From: Fusarium oxysporum f. sp. lycopersici 4287
Taxonomy: Eukaryota; Ascomycota; Sordariomycetes; Hypocreales; Nectriaceae
Reading direction: 5' to 3'
NCBI RefSeq assembly: GCF_000149955.1
Contig: NC_030988.1
Coordinates: 631,774 to 695,773 of the forward strand
DNA: 64,000 bases
Below are positions 20,389 through 31,922 of the stretch, piece after piece. How positions within the stretch are numbered: the first letter of the stretch is position 1; each line of letters begins with the position of its first letter. The notes below the pieces were generated by a model. The model did no database searches. It was not told the DNA's origin and saw only the letters and a list, made by a program, of their open reading frames with translations. The position numbers were made by a program, and so were the translations under genes.

Positions 20389-21096
20389 TTAACTATACCA
20401 CCACTGGATATCGGTGCCGTCCTTGTCGAGGCTCCCCCAAATTTCTTTATAGATCTTGTGGCTGACATATATATCACTCATTTTGCAGCCTTCGCATTGA
20501 TCTAAGACGATACCATGAGAAACCTTGCCGTTGGAACCTTTGATAATGATAGTTCTACCACATAGCGGGTTATTATTGGGATTGGTATCGATCTTGGCCG
20601 CATCGAATAAGATTTTTGAGAGTGCTACAATGTTGCCAGTGTCGCCTTGCCCAGTCGAGTCCTGACCGCAAGCCCCTACACCAACCTCATAATGAGTCAT
20701 GTCGCCAAAATGCACATCACCATCGTGCTTTTCATTCGTACTGTGGGGCTCAGGCGATTGCTCCCGCTGGCTGTAACCACTTACGGAGGCTTCGGGGTGA
20801 GGTGGGTAAACGTTAGGGTTAGAGAATGGTCCATTCTGGGCGGCATACTCGGCAGGGGGGAGAGATGGATTATCATGGATTACCGGGGCATGGGTGAGAA
20901 GTGAATGGGGAGTCTCTACTTGCGTAGAAGCCACCTGGGGTGCCTCCGCTACGGGAGGCTTGGCGGTTGGTATGGCAGGGTAAAACGACTCCGACGCGTG
21001 TCCGCACTCCTTTGGCCAATCAATCTCCGTTATACCCTGCAACTGCGCTGAAACTACGAGACTGAGAATAGAGGGAACGAAGGGAAAGATTTTCAT
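20389..21096 (-). CDS. Secreted double-psi beta-barrel (RlpA/expansin-like) protein
   Basis: Single exon of 235 aa from ATG 21094-21096. Signal peptide at residues 1-17 (MKIFPFVPSILSLVVSA). A proline/serine-rich linker of about 110 residues follows. The C-terminal double-psi beta-barrel covers about residues 125-235: GDMTHYEVGVGACGQDSTGQ, LFDAAKIDTNPNNNPLCGRT, then GIVLDQCEGCKMSDIYVS and IWGSLDKDGTDIQWWYS at the very end. The CGRT, DQCEGC and DIQWW motifs are those of fungal barwin/RlpA-like proteins, which are secreted to the wall or host interface; several are induced during infection or sporulation. No catalytic activity is established for the family. The signal peptide start resembles that of the small protein at 22744. 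Confidence 0.85.
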   Translation of the reverse strand: MKIFPFVPSILSLVVSAQLQGITEIDWPKECGHASESFYPAIPTAKPPVAEAPQVASTQVETPHSLLTHAPVIHDNPSLPPAEYAAQNGPFSNPNVYPPHPEASVSGYSQREQSPEPHSTNEKHDGDVHFGDMTHYEVGVGACGQDSTGQGDTGNIVALSKILFDAAKIDTNPNNNPLCGRTIIIKGSNGKVSHGIVLDQCEGCKMSDIYVSHKIYKEIWGSLDKDGTDIQWWYS

Positions 21097-22743
21097 GATT
21101 TGTATTCACGTCTGCGTTCCAATTCTTTTTGTAGTTCGACCACGGTTTTGAAGGAGGCGCAGTGAATACGTGAACCACCTTCCAGAGAAGTACTTCAAAA
21201 TAAGATCCTGAAGAAATATGATTTAGTGAATAACCATATACACCTAAATTCCCTTCTGCCCGTATTATAATCATGAAATTGCAATATTTCCAAAAATAGC
21301 GAATTGGAAGCAGCCTGGTATGGGAATGCCTAACGTCAGGTGCCAAATGCCCAGGATGAGAAACGATACAGCATAAGAACGGAAATTGAGGGATACCTAA
21401 AATATCCAAATCCCTTTCAGAGAGGACAGGCCTCTATTTGGTGAATAGAGATGATTATATGTAGAGCACGACGCAGATGGTAGCATTTGCTGTCGTGTTG
21501 AATCAAAGCATGCTGTACCCAGATTTGACATAAGCCTGAACTTAACCCCTCAATACGCTCCGCCGACATCATGTAGTGCTTGGTAATCTTGCGAAGTGAG
21601 CCTACAGCACCGCTTCAGAACATAAGCCATCCCATCTTAACGGCTGTTGTCATGGAGAGGATACGATTGAAGCCGAAATAGCAAGTGATAGGGCTTCGTT
21701 ACAGACCTAGAAATAAAGACCTAGAAAGTAGGTACTTGGACTATCCAGGGTAGGTATGACTTTTGTTATCAGCTGTAATCCTGCCCCTCGTGCTGCTATC
21801 CTAAGGGGACCGCCACATATGTGAACTTGATGCCTATGTAGCCCAATGTCAAGCCTTTCGCTAAACACAGAGGCAATGAAAAGACGACTGACAATTTAGA
21901 AATTACTGTATGCAGCAGAACTCAACGCCGCTGGCATCTTATAATACTTTGCGAACGAGTGTATTGAATTAGTATCCTGTATACCTAAAGTTCAAAAGTT
22001 CTCATAAATAGCTTCCGGGCAGTAAAGGTCTAGAGCTCAATAAGATTTTCATGTGACTCTACGCAGTGTACTTAGTTCAAGACTCATGATACGATATCAG
22101 GTAATAGTGTTCTTGTATAGTCACTGCGACACCGCTTAGACGGCCGTGGATGGCACATTGGTGGTGATATGCAAAGTAACACATATCCCATAGCATCTAC
22201 TAGTGCACGGCCAATTTCAGGTTCACTTTCCGCACTTCTGCTTTCCATTCTTTGTTTCACCCCTTGCAATGGCGGATCGCTAGCGTTTAACGGGTACATG
22301 GTCCTGAGATTGACTGTACCGTCACCGTGGATGGCTGGGAAATCCTCACGCCCTGCGCCTATGGTGTATTGTAGCTCCGACAACAGCTATTGGTAGCCTG
22401 CTCCGTCAGACAGGCAGCCATTGACCAAGGACAGTTGCTTAAAATAACCTTCTTGTGTATTTTATTGAGGGAGCCACACAATCTGAGTTCTTGTGGTAAG
22501 ATGTGAACCTAAGTCAAGTTGGTATTCATCTTGTACATCTCATATTTCGAGATATGGGAGTAATATCTCCATTGCGTATCGGAAGCATGTAAGCAACAAG
22601 TGGTATAAAGGTCTCCTTTTATCCCCTGATGCTCACAGAAGATCCTGCACGCTTGGACTTGCAGGCTCGAGCTTCCCCTCCGCTGTTTCAACGGCTCCAC
22701 ACGCTCGAATCATATATTCAAGAGTTTTGCTCCACTTTACAAC
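21097..22743. other. Intergenic between two divergent secreted-protein genes
   Basis: AT-rich, with no supported gene. Divergent promoters of the 20389-21096 and 22744-23067 genes would lie here. Confidence 0.45.
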
Positions 22744-23067
22744 ATGAAAATCTTTACCTTGATCGCTCCTCTACTTTCTCTCCCGCTAGTCTTTGCCAGC
22801 CTTGGTGGTGACTACGGAAATGGTTATGGAGAAAGGGTCAAGACCGTGACAGCTACGGTCACTCACACTGTCACTAAGCCAGCCTACAAGCCCCCCATGA
22901 CCAACACCAAGACTGTCACCAGTTACAAGCCTCCAACCACCAAGTACAAGACCGAGACAAAAACTGTCACCAGTTACAAGCATAACAACACTTGTATTCC
23001 TATCACACGGAACAGATCCCTTCTATTCTTATACCAACGATATCAATGTGACCGATTCAGAAACTAG
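22744..23067 (+). CDS. Small secreted protein with KTVTSYK-type repeats
   Basis: Start ATG 22744, 107 codons. Signal peptide at residues 1-18 (MKIFTLIAPLLSLPLVFA), then a Gly/Tyr patch and threonine-rich repeats: VKTVTATVTHTVTKPAYKPP, TKTVTSYKPPTTKYKT, KTVTSYKHN. This Thr/Lys/Pro composition suggests an O-glycosylated wall or extracellular protein. The last 30 residues (ITRNRSLLFLYQRYQCDRFR) look unlike the repeats, so the true 3' end may be spliced or shifted. Function unknown; an effector-like role is only a guess. Confidence 0.55.
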   Translation: MKIFTLIAPLLSLPLVFASLGGDYGNGYGERVKTVTATVTHTVTKPAYKPPMTNTKTVTSYKPPTTKYKTETKTVTSYKHNNTCIPITRNRSLLFLYQRYQCDRFRN

Positions 23068-23107
23068 TCTCACCATACAAGTCTAGCTTGACATATGAAT
23101 ATAGTTC

Positions 23108-23701
23108 CTAACGTCCCTCGGCGGGCTGTTCCTGTTTTCGAATCTCCCTGACTGCGTCCTTCAACTCTTCGTCCCCAAAAAGATGAAAGTCGGGGCGACT
23201 TTGGTCGGACATGAAATCCAATTTTGACAGCAACATTACCACATGCTCCTGTACGTTGTGTTCTCCATAACCAAGAGCCACAGTATCTGGCCATTCCCAA
23301 GTACCTATCCCCCGCTGAATTTCGCCCCTCAGCGTATCGATAGGAGCTGGACTATGAGCGAAATCTAACAGAAAGTACGCCCTAACCGCACGCATATGAG
23401 TACGTACTCTAGAGGAGCAAAGAGCAACAGCAAATTTGAAATGAGGTTTCGGGCGAGATTTCTCGATAAACCTGTCAACGACAGAGCGCCGTCGCCCCCA
23501 CCACTTCTCGAAGATTCTTTCCCACCTGTGCTGTAGCAGTGGGAGTTTTGTAGGATTTTCCACATCTGCAGACATCTGCAGGATGAGGAATCTCACGGGT
23601 TTCTTGCCCTCTGTGCCAGCAAGATGATCTTTGAGATTCGCATAGGGTATTATTCTTGTGTCCCCATCGTCTGTTTTGCTGACACGGCGTGCATCATTCA
23701 T
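23108..23701 (-). CDS. Hypothetical protein, 197 aa
   Basis: Single exon with ATG 23699-23701. Features: KKPVRFLILQMSADVENPTK, a basic patch WWGRRRSVVDRFIEKSRPKP, then FKFAVALCSSRVRTHMRAVR, DTLRGEIQRGIGTWEWPDTV and a charged tail. No signal peptide and no family recognised. Its 3' end nearly meets that of the convergent small secreted protein gene (40 bp apart). Confidence 0.5.
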   Translation of the reverse strand: MNDARRVSKTDDGDTRIIPYANLKDHLAGTEGKKPVRFLILQMSADVENPTKLPLLQHRWERIFEKWWGRRRSVVDRFIEKSRPKPHFKFAVALCSSRVRTHMRAVRAYFLLDFAHSPAPIDTLRGEIQRGIGTWEWPDTVALGYGEHNVQEHVVMLLSKLDFMSDQSRPDFHLFGDEELKDAVREIRKQEQPAEGR

Positions 23702-24965
23702 CGCTCTTGTTCCCCTTGTTTGTGGCCTTTGAAAAGCAAACTAAGACAATGTCGGTTACTACATGAATGCTGTTAGATAACGATATTGATAACTGAAGGG
23801 AACTGAAGAAATACCTGACTGGCTTCGTGGTTTACCGCTACAATGGTTCTTTTTCATTCCTATCAAGACCAACATTTATGTGGTGATCAAAATCAAGGAA
23901 GAAAAGAGCTACTAATGTAGATGCAGGACTTGGAAGAAACGCCTTCTCTATCCTATAGAGTAAAGCGCTACACCTTTGTTGGTTAGTTTAATTAGGGAAG
24001 CCCCACGCCACCAGCGGCGTATTTAAGACTCGGCACACATCAGCTCTACATATGCATGCAGGCGTTACCTTCCAGGTCATGGAGGGAGTATCTATATAAC
24101 GGCTGATCTTTCAGTATGTCCTTAATGGCGTAAATACAGGTAACCCTCATCTCCGTGAAGTCATAAAGAGCATTTCGGGTTCAGCTTCCAGAATTTCACC
24201 TTTGATTGCTGCCCTGCAGGAATGCTTGTTACACGCGGATGGCAAGAGCAAATGAAAGACGCAGGTATCTGGAATGATTAGAGAGATTTCTTAGATTGGA
24301 CTACGTACAAGGCTTTGAATCAGATAGTTGTTAATCTCTTCGGGCAAGACCCTCTATTACTCCCGGAATTCCACCTTCCTACTACTGTACGCAGTCGTGG
24401 TCGTAATTCGATGAATTACAACAAAAAGTGCTGAAATTGGTCTGTGCACATATCATGTCTTTTATAATTTGACAAGTTAAAACAATCTGGCCTGTACACA
24501 TATTGATGTTTTGGATTTCCTTTATCGTACATCTTATCTCTCCTTCCACTTACTACTGCTCTACCCCCATAGTTGTTGAACAGGCACTGGGTGTCACGTG
24601 CAAGCAGGGATACTTTAAGATTACAGCCGAAATGGTAAAACCTCTAAGGGGCAGAACTTGAACATAATACAAGATGAATATACAAATCTGGATCAATGGA
24701 CCGAATACACGTAATGTCTGACAATAGTACGACCCTAATCCTGCCTGATCCGGAAGACAGCCAATATTAGCTCCCGAATATCCTAGTGTACTACGTATGC
24801 CTTCTTGGAATGACCAACAATAAGTTACCGCTACTGGAAAGGCTTGATTTATTCTATGATACTGCTGCCTGTCTTTTAATTTGCACAAAGGAGGGATGCC
24901 AATTCGCGTTGTCAAACGGCCTGGCGCGTATGGCACGACGAGATTGCGAGTCAGCATCAATTCTA
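23702..24965. other. AT-rich intergenic, nothing recognised
   Basis: No frame with recognisable similarity on either strand up to the MITE beginning at 24966. Confidence 0.5.
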
Positions 24966-25362
24966 CAGTATGGTGCGGGTTCCGCGTTCGTAGTTGACTT
25001 CCAAAATATTTTCAGAAGTGTCCCAAAACGGATAAGGCATTTGCCGTTCGCGACATAGCCGGTGCCGATTTCAGCCTTGCTTTCTCACAGCGGTAACAGC
25101 GTCTTGTGAGTCTCGGCCCCCGACCATGGTAACCACGATCTATGCCTCTGGAGTTTGGGCTTTGGTAGTTTTAGCGTTTATTCCTGGCCTGGGCGAGACG
25201 CACTGTTCACTTGTAGTCCTTGATTCTCCTGAAAATGACGTTAGTGAACGGGTTTATGCCATGTCAGTGGTCTCCATCCGAACCGCAGTGTCTAGTCTAC
25301 TTTTATCTTCTCATGGCAAACATCTTATACTAAGTTACTGACACTGAATCCGCACCTTACTG
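24966..25362. mobile_element. MITE family A, copy 1 (397 bp, mariner-like)
   Basis: Left end CAGTATGGTGCGGGTTC and right end, reverse-complemented, CAGTAAGGTGCGGATTC. The element follows TA on the left; the right flank is TG, a decayed TA. Internal sequence aligns over its length with the copy at 37812-38181 in opposite orientation (gtgtcccaaaacggat near one end, cggttcggatgga inside). No transposase is encoded. A 71-codon frame at 25126-25341 lies inside it and is not considered a gene. Confidence 0.75.
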
Positions 25363-25574
25363 TGTAATGTAGACTAAGCCATTATTTACAAAGTGTCTAC
25401 CCCAAGCCAAGTCGATTACTGGCCGATACACTTGTCAACCCAAGCCAAGCTGCTCATAGAAACTCCCAAGTCGCAAAATACAAACGTAACTGCGCAACCA
25501 CGTCTGACAGATGACTGATGATTCAACCGCCTCTAGCTCGTCATTTATCCTGAAGCGCAGCGGCCAATACCCAC

Positions 25575-26060
25575 CTAGTACTGCCACCCCTTGGAACTTC
25601 CCCCAGGACATCCCGGTGTTCCATATACGCCACCCACCATCCACAAAATTACGTCAATAAATGACCAAAGTCCGAATCCCCCAAGGGTCAAAAGCTTGAA
25701 TACAGCCAGGGGCCAGTGACGAGCGTAGAACTGATCGACGCCCAAGACTCCGAAGAGCAAACTGAGGATCATCGCAGTTCGTTCCTGGCGGTAGCATTTT
25801 TCTGTCCGGGGTTGTTCGTCGAAGCCGCCCCAGCCTCTGGTGGCAAGTTGAAGTTCTTGTTGTTCTAAGGACGTCAGTCTAAATGGACATAGGTAGGATG
25901 AGGAAGAGGACGGACTTGGGTTCATGTAGAGAAGGACCACGCCAATAACGGTGATGAAGACGTAAATGAGTATGATCTCCTTTGCTCTTCGAGTTGCAGA
26001 GGAGATACCCTTTGCGAGGCCATGGCCAAGCTTCTCTGCAAAAGTGAGTCGAGCGTCCAT
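25575..26060 (-). CDS. TM2-domain membrane protein
   Basis: Single exon, ATG 26058-26060, 161 aa. An N-terminal amphipathic region is followed by a transmembrane helix at about residues 30-47 (ILIYVFITVIGVVLLYMN). The C-terminal TM2 domain (residues 95-155) shows the hallmark two helices with a conserved turn: RTAMILSLLFGVLGVDQFYA, RHWPLAVFKLLTLGGFGLWS, FIDVILWMVGGVYG. TM2 proteins occur from bacteria to animals, and the molecular role in fungi is not established. The gene appears intact. Confidence 0.82.
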   Translation of the reverse strand: MDARLTFAEKLGHGLAKGISSATRRAKEIILIYVFITVIGVVLLYMNPSPSSSSSYLCPFRLTSLEQQELQLATRGWGGFDEQPRTEKCYRQERTAMILSLLFGVLGVDQFYARHWPLAVFKLLTLGGFGLWSFIDVILWMVGGVYGTPGCPGGSSKGWQY

Positions 26061-26711
26061 GATACTTTGGTTGAGATACCGGGCTTGCTGGGTTGAGGAT
26101 GGAGGAGAGGATGCCTTTTATGAATGCCGGACGAACCAAAGTCGCCGGTTTTAAACCCGTGAGGGAGGCAGTGCTATGCAACAGGTGCTTTCTCCTCTTT
26201 CTGGGCTGCCTCTCGCCAGTGCCGCTACCGTATGCAATCTGTTATTCGGAATGGGGCTGTAGAGACATGTCTTACAAAGTATAGTAGCAGACCCAGGTCG
26301 TTAAAAAGGGAATGGTAAAGAAAGGTCAATCTTTGGTGAAAATGGAGAAAGTGCCAGGGCGTTGGGAGAATCAGGTGGTTGGGAAGGGTGATGGGAGAAC
26401 AGGACATTGTCAGCGATTATGAATCGTCTTACTACAGTACTTATACCGAGTGTGATACTGGCAGGTAATTTCACCGCTGTTTTACGCGTCTCACGGTTCA
26501 CTCCTCAATAAACAAATCTGACATCCAGCGATTGCGAATCTGATCTTAGCTCATACTGAGTTCACCTTTGGTATCCATTTCTGTCTATCTGATGCAGTCT
26601 CTCCTCCCAGATCGAAGAAGAGGTTGACTCATCCGGTTTCCGCAAGATCTCGCTTTCTGCAAATATGGCCCATTTCAGCCTTCGGCCATAAATTCTGTCA
26701 GAATTAGAGCA
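26061..26711. other. Intergenic, upstream of the TM2 gene
   Basis: Nothing recognised on either strand. Confidence 0.45.
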
Positions 26712-27140
26712 CTATAGAGATTGGATGCGAGGAGGAAGAACAGGATCCTTTTCCTCTGGAAAGACAATATGCCAAATCCGAAGCCAGCCCTCGTCAACCG
26801 TACAATCCAAGTTTATTTTCATCAACTCCGCTTTCTGCCGCTCGCTGAGCCCGAATAAGGGGCCTGGGGTACTCTTTCGGCACTGATTACGCAAAGCATG
26901 GTCGTCGCGTTTCACCAAGTCGTCAAATGTATTGTAACAAGTCGCACAGTACACGGGACGCGAATGGGATTCGAATAGATGTCCAATCATATCTTTAATG
27001 GATCGTAGGTCGCTTGCAAAGCATCCTTGGCATATTGTCGGGTTATAGATATAGAAAGGGCAGGCTAAACCCCGTTTCTTGAAGGGGGCCTTGACCTGTC
27101 GAATCCAGATAAAAGGAAAGAAAAAGTAACAAAGAACCAT
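26712..27140 (-). CDS. Fungal C2H2-related protein, probably N-terminally incomplete
   Basis: Open from ATG 27138-27140, but family-like sequence starts only after an apparent splice acceptor (ATTCGACAG) at about 27094, reading VKAPFKKRGLACPFYIYNPT. Then CFASDLRSIKDMIGHLFESH, VYCATCYNTFDDL and C-terminal IWHIVFPEEKDPVLPP. The RG(L)ACPF..NP ... HL...H ... YC..C...F ... W.IW..LFP layout is a common fungal C2H2-type family of unknown role. The first 15 codons (MVLCYFFFPFIWIRQ) are probably intron or leader, and an upstream exon was not found. It may be a 5'-truncated copy. Confidence 0.6.
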   Translation of the reverse strand: MVLCYFFFPFIWIRQVKAPFKKRGLACPFYIYNPTICQGCFASDLRSIKDMIGHLFESHSRPVYCATCYNTFDDLVKRDDHALRNQCRKSTPGPLFGLSERQKAELMKINLDCTVDEGWLRIWHIVFPEEKDPVLPPRIQSL

Positions 27141-29055
27141 ATTGAGAAAAACGTCTGAATGTGTTTCAGAAGATCGCTATGGTGAGTAGTCGGATAGGTG
27201 AGAATATATACCTGTCAAGAATACTTAGACTGCTTGCTGCCCTGCCAGGCAAGACAAAACACAACCGTGTGCGAGCACTGAGATGTAGCCAATTAGATCG
27301 ATTTTTAGGCGGGTATGTGAGACAATACACGAAGGCGTAGTGGCGTTCTCCTCGCGGGCCTATCAGACGTGCTGTTAATTAACTGTTTCCACAATGGCGG
27401 AGGAGTCGACGTCGCTGCTTTCGATGATAGGTTCATGACAGTTGAAAGAACTCGGAGGAGGATCGGAATGGGTCCATCAAGGATGGTATGTGTGAAGGCC
27501 GCTTCCATCTCTACAAGTCGAGCCGGCCGCAAATGAAAATGGCGGTGTGAAGGAAACCGATTGACGCATGCCGCGGGAGCCAAGACGAAATCTGATGGTA
27601 TGGTGTATTCTACCGCAACACTCGAGCGGTTGAAATACTTATTGGGAAATTTTCATTTGCAGCCCTTATTATGGAGACGCTTGGTTAAAAACACCGTTCT
27701 CTCAAGAGTCGCAGCTCAAGTCGTCCTTGCTTTCTCCAGACGAAGGCGTATTCTGCTGCAGCAGATCAAAAGGCTTTTATAAATCTATGATGTTTCGTAA
27801 ACGTAGTGCCATAACGAAAACAACAAAAACTATGACGTTGCAGGAGTCAAAGGAGGAATTCTGCCAATGAATAGTGAGTTAATTAGCCCCGATAGCATAC
27901 ATGCGACAATGTTTACCACCGGCTGGGGCGGCCTTATCTTTTAAGTCTTCCGCAATTGTGGGCAAGCGTTTCAGCTGGCGCCAAAAAGGTGGCACCCACT
28001 CTACAAGACAATTCCACAGATGTGGGAGCCATGGCCTGGACAGCGGTGCGTCGTTGTATTACGTGATGTACATCTCACTTCAATAGAAGCCGGGACGGCA
28101 AGAGATAGTTCTTTACTCATCCCTAATATGCAGGGCTAGGTCGGTTTCTCGCTGGCTCTCGTCTCCATGGAACTGTCTTATAAAGTAGACAGTGCGACTT
28201 CATCGCTTTTAATCCACCGTACCTAACCAGAACTGGCTTTTCGAAACCCAGCAGCCATGGCAATCGAGTTGAATCCTGCTGAACCAGAGACAAAATCAAT
28301 AAAACCATTACTTTTTCGGCACAATGCATCAACGCCAACTGTCTGGCGGGTTGAGGCCTCTCAGAAAACCCGATTTTGTTTCGAAATAAGGCAGGGTGCC
28401 CTTAATATCGCCTACTGCTGATCGTAGGGGGAGCTTGGGAATCAACAAGTAAAATGAGGTTTCTAGTCATCCACAAATGCCGTTACATGTTCTGCCCAGC
28501 AAAGTGGCGTCATGTATGCCCAGTATAACCGAGAGATGAAAGGTCTTACAGTCATCGATAAGCCTCTACACTCACAAGCGACTACTGGGATTTAAAAATT
28601 AGGCAATATCTACCGCTCTACTATCCCGCATAGTCAGGCCATTCATAGGCCCATGAACCTACAATATCTCAGAACCGCATTTTGTCTACACCATGGCATT
28701 GCATTTCTTCCATGGCAGATAGAGGCCTTTGTTTCTCCTCTAGGTACAAGGTCGAGGCAGCAGCTAGTACATATATACTCTATTCTTGCCAAGGGTGATG
28801 GCCGGGTTTGGTACACACTAACGCGGCGTGACAAGAAGGGCCATTCCGATTGGCTATCATAGATTTCTGATCCTGAGTCAAATCTATCCTGAACAGGCCT
28901 GCCTCTGACACCCGACCCACGACATCTATATATAACAAGTTCATTTCCTCGCGGTTTTTCGTTAGAATGGATCACAGTATCCCACCTTCTGTATCCTTCT
29001 CTCTGCACCTCTTTCTACTGTTTTGTACTCTCGGTAGAGGATAGCGCTCGATTCG
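27141..29055. other. Long gene-free stretch
   Basis: Several short frames on both strands, none with similarity I recognise. The 5' part may contain the missing exon of the 26712-27140 gene. Confidence 0.4.
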
Positions 29056-29535
29056 ATGACTTCAGAACTGTCTTCTCCAACTAGCTCAACTGGCGCCAAC
29101 AGCTGTCCACCTCCAGGCCAAGGGGACCCAGCCAATCTATGGGCCTTGGACACTGAAAGTTATTTCATGAACAGGAGAATCCTCCGACTAGAAGAGCGGG
29201 TACGACGACTCGAAAAGCAAATTCGAACCCACGGAAGTGAATCGAGACCGAAGCCCCAGCAATTCTTGAGCAGGGAACTCCAGACTAGGGTTTCCAGGCC
29301 CAAAAGCCGAAACCCTTTGTGGACAAGAAAACGGAAGAGGAGCCTATGGAAGCTTACGCAACAGACGTATAGATCTCAATGCCCGAGTGTGATTATCCGT
29401 TGCACCCCTGAAGGAAGGCCTGACAGGGATGAAGTTGGGAGTTTCATCACAATTTCGGACAGCGTAGATGGAAAGGGAACCAAGTTCATCGCGTCGCAAG
29501 GGTTGGCGGGTACCCAAGAAGAGGAAGACCATTAG
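29056..29535 (+). CDS. Hypothetical protein with a short coiled coil, 159 aa
   Basis: ATG 29056. A Ser/Pro-rich start (MTSELSSPTSSTGANSCPPP) is followed by a basic heptad segment RRILRLEERVRRLEKQIRTH (residues about 39-58) that would form a coiled coil. A basic middle region and an acidic end complete it. It resembles small orphan proteins of Fusarium-type genomes. No domain recognised. Confidence 0.4.
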   Translation: MTSELSSPTSSTGANSCPPPGQGDPANLWALDTESYFMNRRILRLEERVRRLEKQIRTHGSESRPKPQQFLSRELQTRVSRPKSRNPLWTRKRKRSLWKLTQQTYRSQCPSVIIRCTPEGRPDRDEVGSFITISDSVDGKGTKFIASQGLAGTQEEEDH

Positions 29536-30205
29536 CCCCCCGCTGTTCTGTAGCTGCTGAAGATGGTCTAGAGCGAGTTTGTTCGCTCGACTCCGAAAAC
29601 CTAGAACTTATAGCGATACATTAATCGGAAAGCACTTTAAGGACTTCATGGCGACAATGAATCACGGCCCCTGTATCGGATAACTGATGATAAAGCTGCA
29701 TCTACTTACTATCGCCAGCGCAAATGGGAGGTGTCTTTCTATTGCTCTCATAGTATATTATATCCATGAATTTCTCATGCGCTCCAAGTAAATTCAGCTA
29801 TGATCTGCCAGTATCGGATGGTTTCCATACAACGGATGTTGTAATTATCTTCAGATGTCTGTGCCGATTTAGCACCTAATGTTTTTGTATCTCTCGCAAG
29901 TGACATTTGAGCACTTGTCTAACATATGTACCATTGCCGCCGCCACTTGCCGTCGACCAGAACAATGGCTTTTGATCACAATAATTCCAACGCGTGTATA
30001 TCCGTCCATGAGACATTTTATTCTGAGTGTAGCGGCAGTAATCCTTCTTTAGAACTTTGCCAGGAGGGTCCAAAGCCGGACCAGACATGGTTTACATTTA
30101 GTCACTGGCTGATCAGTAGGTCATAAATAGCTTAGAGATCAGATTGTAAGCTTCTCTCATCTTCGTCCTTCTCGTTCTTTGTACACTTCGTTCTATCGAT
30201 TTCGT
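29536..30205. other. Intergenic, nothing recognised
   Basis: Short frames only, between two co-directional hypothetical genes. Confidence 0.45.
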
Positions 30206-30958
30206 ATGCCTCTGCACTTTGCAAATAACATGCGTCCGAACAAAGGAGCCTGCGCGCCTGTCTACTTTGAACCTCAGATAATAAAGGATTCAGCTTTAAC
30301 AAAGCTTGACGCATTGGAAAATAACCAATCGAGTCTACAATGGGTCGACGGTTCTGCAATATTCTTGAAGGAGGACGGCTCTTTCTCGGATTTGTTGATT
30401 GAAGAAGGATCCCTCAGAGTACGCACGCAACAGGCCTTTCTATCCATGGCCAGACTCTTTTCCTCGCGAGGAAAAGAGGAACAGACCCTGCATCATGCGC
30501 GACGCCGACTACTGGTCTCACTCCTTGCGCATTCATGGCTCTGGGGTAGGCCCAAAGTCTTGGATACTGAAGGTAATCCCGTCGCTTTCAAAGAAAGGAG
30601 AGTACTCGACCCTCAAAACATTCTCAATTTCCTTGCACAGGTGCGGGCTCGCAAGGAGAGCTGTACTTATGACAAAGTAAAAGACCTTCTCCTACAGGCA
30701 GAAGATATAGCTTTACATAAGGACATGTCTAAGTGGAATATAACAGGGGTTATTGCATGTCTAAGGTGGGATAAATCCCATGACATCCCTGGTGAGGGCC
30801 CATGGTGCTCTTGTCGGCTCAAGAAGAAAGGCCCTCCACCACCTTATCATGAAGCTTTACAAACGAAAACATCAGTATGGTCCTCAGTATCTCCCATCGA
30901 CTCAGACCCCGGCTCCTTCGTGACCGCACAGCAAGGAGGGGAAAAGGACAGGATGTGA
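30206..30958 (+). CDS. Hypothetical protein, about 250 aa
   Basis: First ATG at 30206 (MPLHFANNMRPNKGACAPVY); the frame extends 27 bp further upstream only to TTG. Contains SLQWVDGSAIFLKEDGSFSD, HARRRLLVSLLAHSWLWGRP and YDKVKDLLLQAEDIALHKDM, and a Pro/Ser-rich C-terminus. Coding-like composition and an uninterrupted frame support a real gene. Family not recognised. Confidence 0.5.
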   Translation: MPLHFANNMRPNKGACAPVYFEPQIIKDSALTKLDALENNQSSLQWVDGSAIFLKEDGSFSDLLIEEGSLRVRTQQAFLSMARLFSSRGKEEQTLHHARRRLLVSLLAHSWLWGRPKVLDTEGNPVAFKERRVLDPQNILNFLAQVRARKESCTYDKVKDLLLQAEDIALHKDMSKWNITGVIACLRWDKSHDIPGEGPWCSCRLKKKGPPPPYHEALQTKTSVWSSVSPIDSDPGSFVTAQQGGEKDRM

Positions 30959-31922
30959 GGCAGAGATGCAATCATTGGCTTCTGTAATTCTGCTAGAAGT
31001 ACCACCTAAACCTAGTGGGTACCGAAATAATCCCTGCCATCTTTGGGCAATAATCATGAGTCAACTAAGGATGTCCAGGTATTGATAAGCCATCTTGCGA
31101 GTAATAGAGCATATAGTTAATAGAGATTAGAGAAGGGCAGTTCAAACTACTCCTGATCGTCAATCCTGACTACAGCTAGAGCTTGTATGCATGCAATTAC
31201 AGTAGCAAGCACTTCCACCTTCCTGTCCACGAGAAAATGCTCTTTTCAAATTCTGGAGTAGGGATGTTTGGGAACATGGCTCTAATTCGTAAGCAGACAT
31301 ATGATCAGAATAATGACGTACCATAAGTAACTTTTAGTCGAATGGGCGAGTATTAAGAAGTACTGCTGCTGCCCGAAGACAGGAGTGAGGATGCGGAAAA
31401 GTGGAGATAGATCCATGTTCACTCACTACTCATATCCTACATGATCCAGGGCCTATTCGACCAACATGAAATGAATTCAGTCCATCTTGCCTCGTCGAGC
31501 GTCCAAGGGCATCAAAGGCAACAGGCCAAATGGGTGTGAGAGACGCTGTATATAATTAAGGATAGTCACGGAACGTAGAGGTTTTATAATCACTTAGACA
31601 TAGTCACTAGCCGGAATGAGGAGCTCAAATGGAATTAATGTCAAAAATTAGTATTGTACTTTGAGTCGATAATCATGTCAACATGGATATTGCGACTGGC
31701 CACGAGTTTTCACTCCCAAGGTTAATGCTGAGAAGGAAAAAGCGTTCTGTAAATCAGGGGCGAATAGTCGTCTCTTCAGGAATCCATTGTGAGACACACC
31801 ATAGAACGAATTCAGATCATCACAGCGTAAGATAAGAATGTGCTATGCACTTTATGAATATTTGACGCTCTAAGCTAGTCCGTTTGTAAAAGCCATAGCT
31901 GCCTACGTGCTTTTGCAAGACG
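30959..31922. other. Intergenic, nothing recognised
   Basis: A short stretch near 31355-31410 (aagtactgctgctgcccg...gcggaaaagtggagata) weakly resembles the tandem repeat units at 43834-44310. Confidence 0.4.

Noticed and set aside
25126..25341. Plus-strand frame of 71 codons
   Set aside because: Lies wholly inside MITE family A copy 1 and is not conserved in copies 2 and 3.
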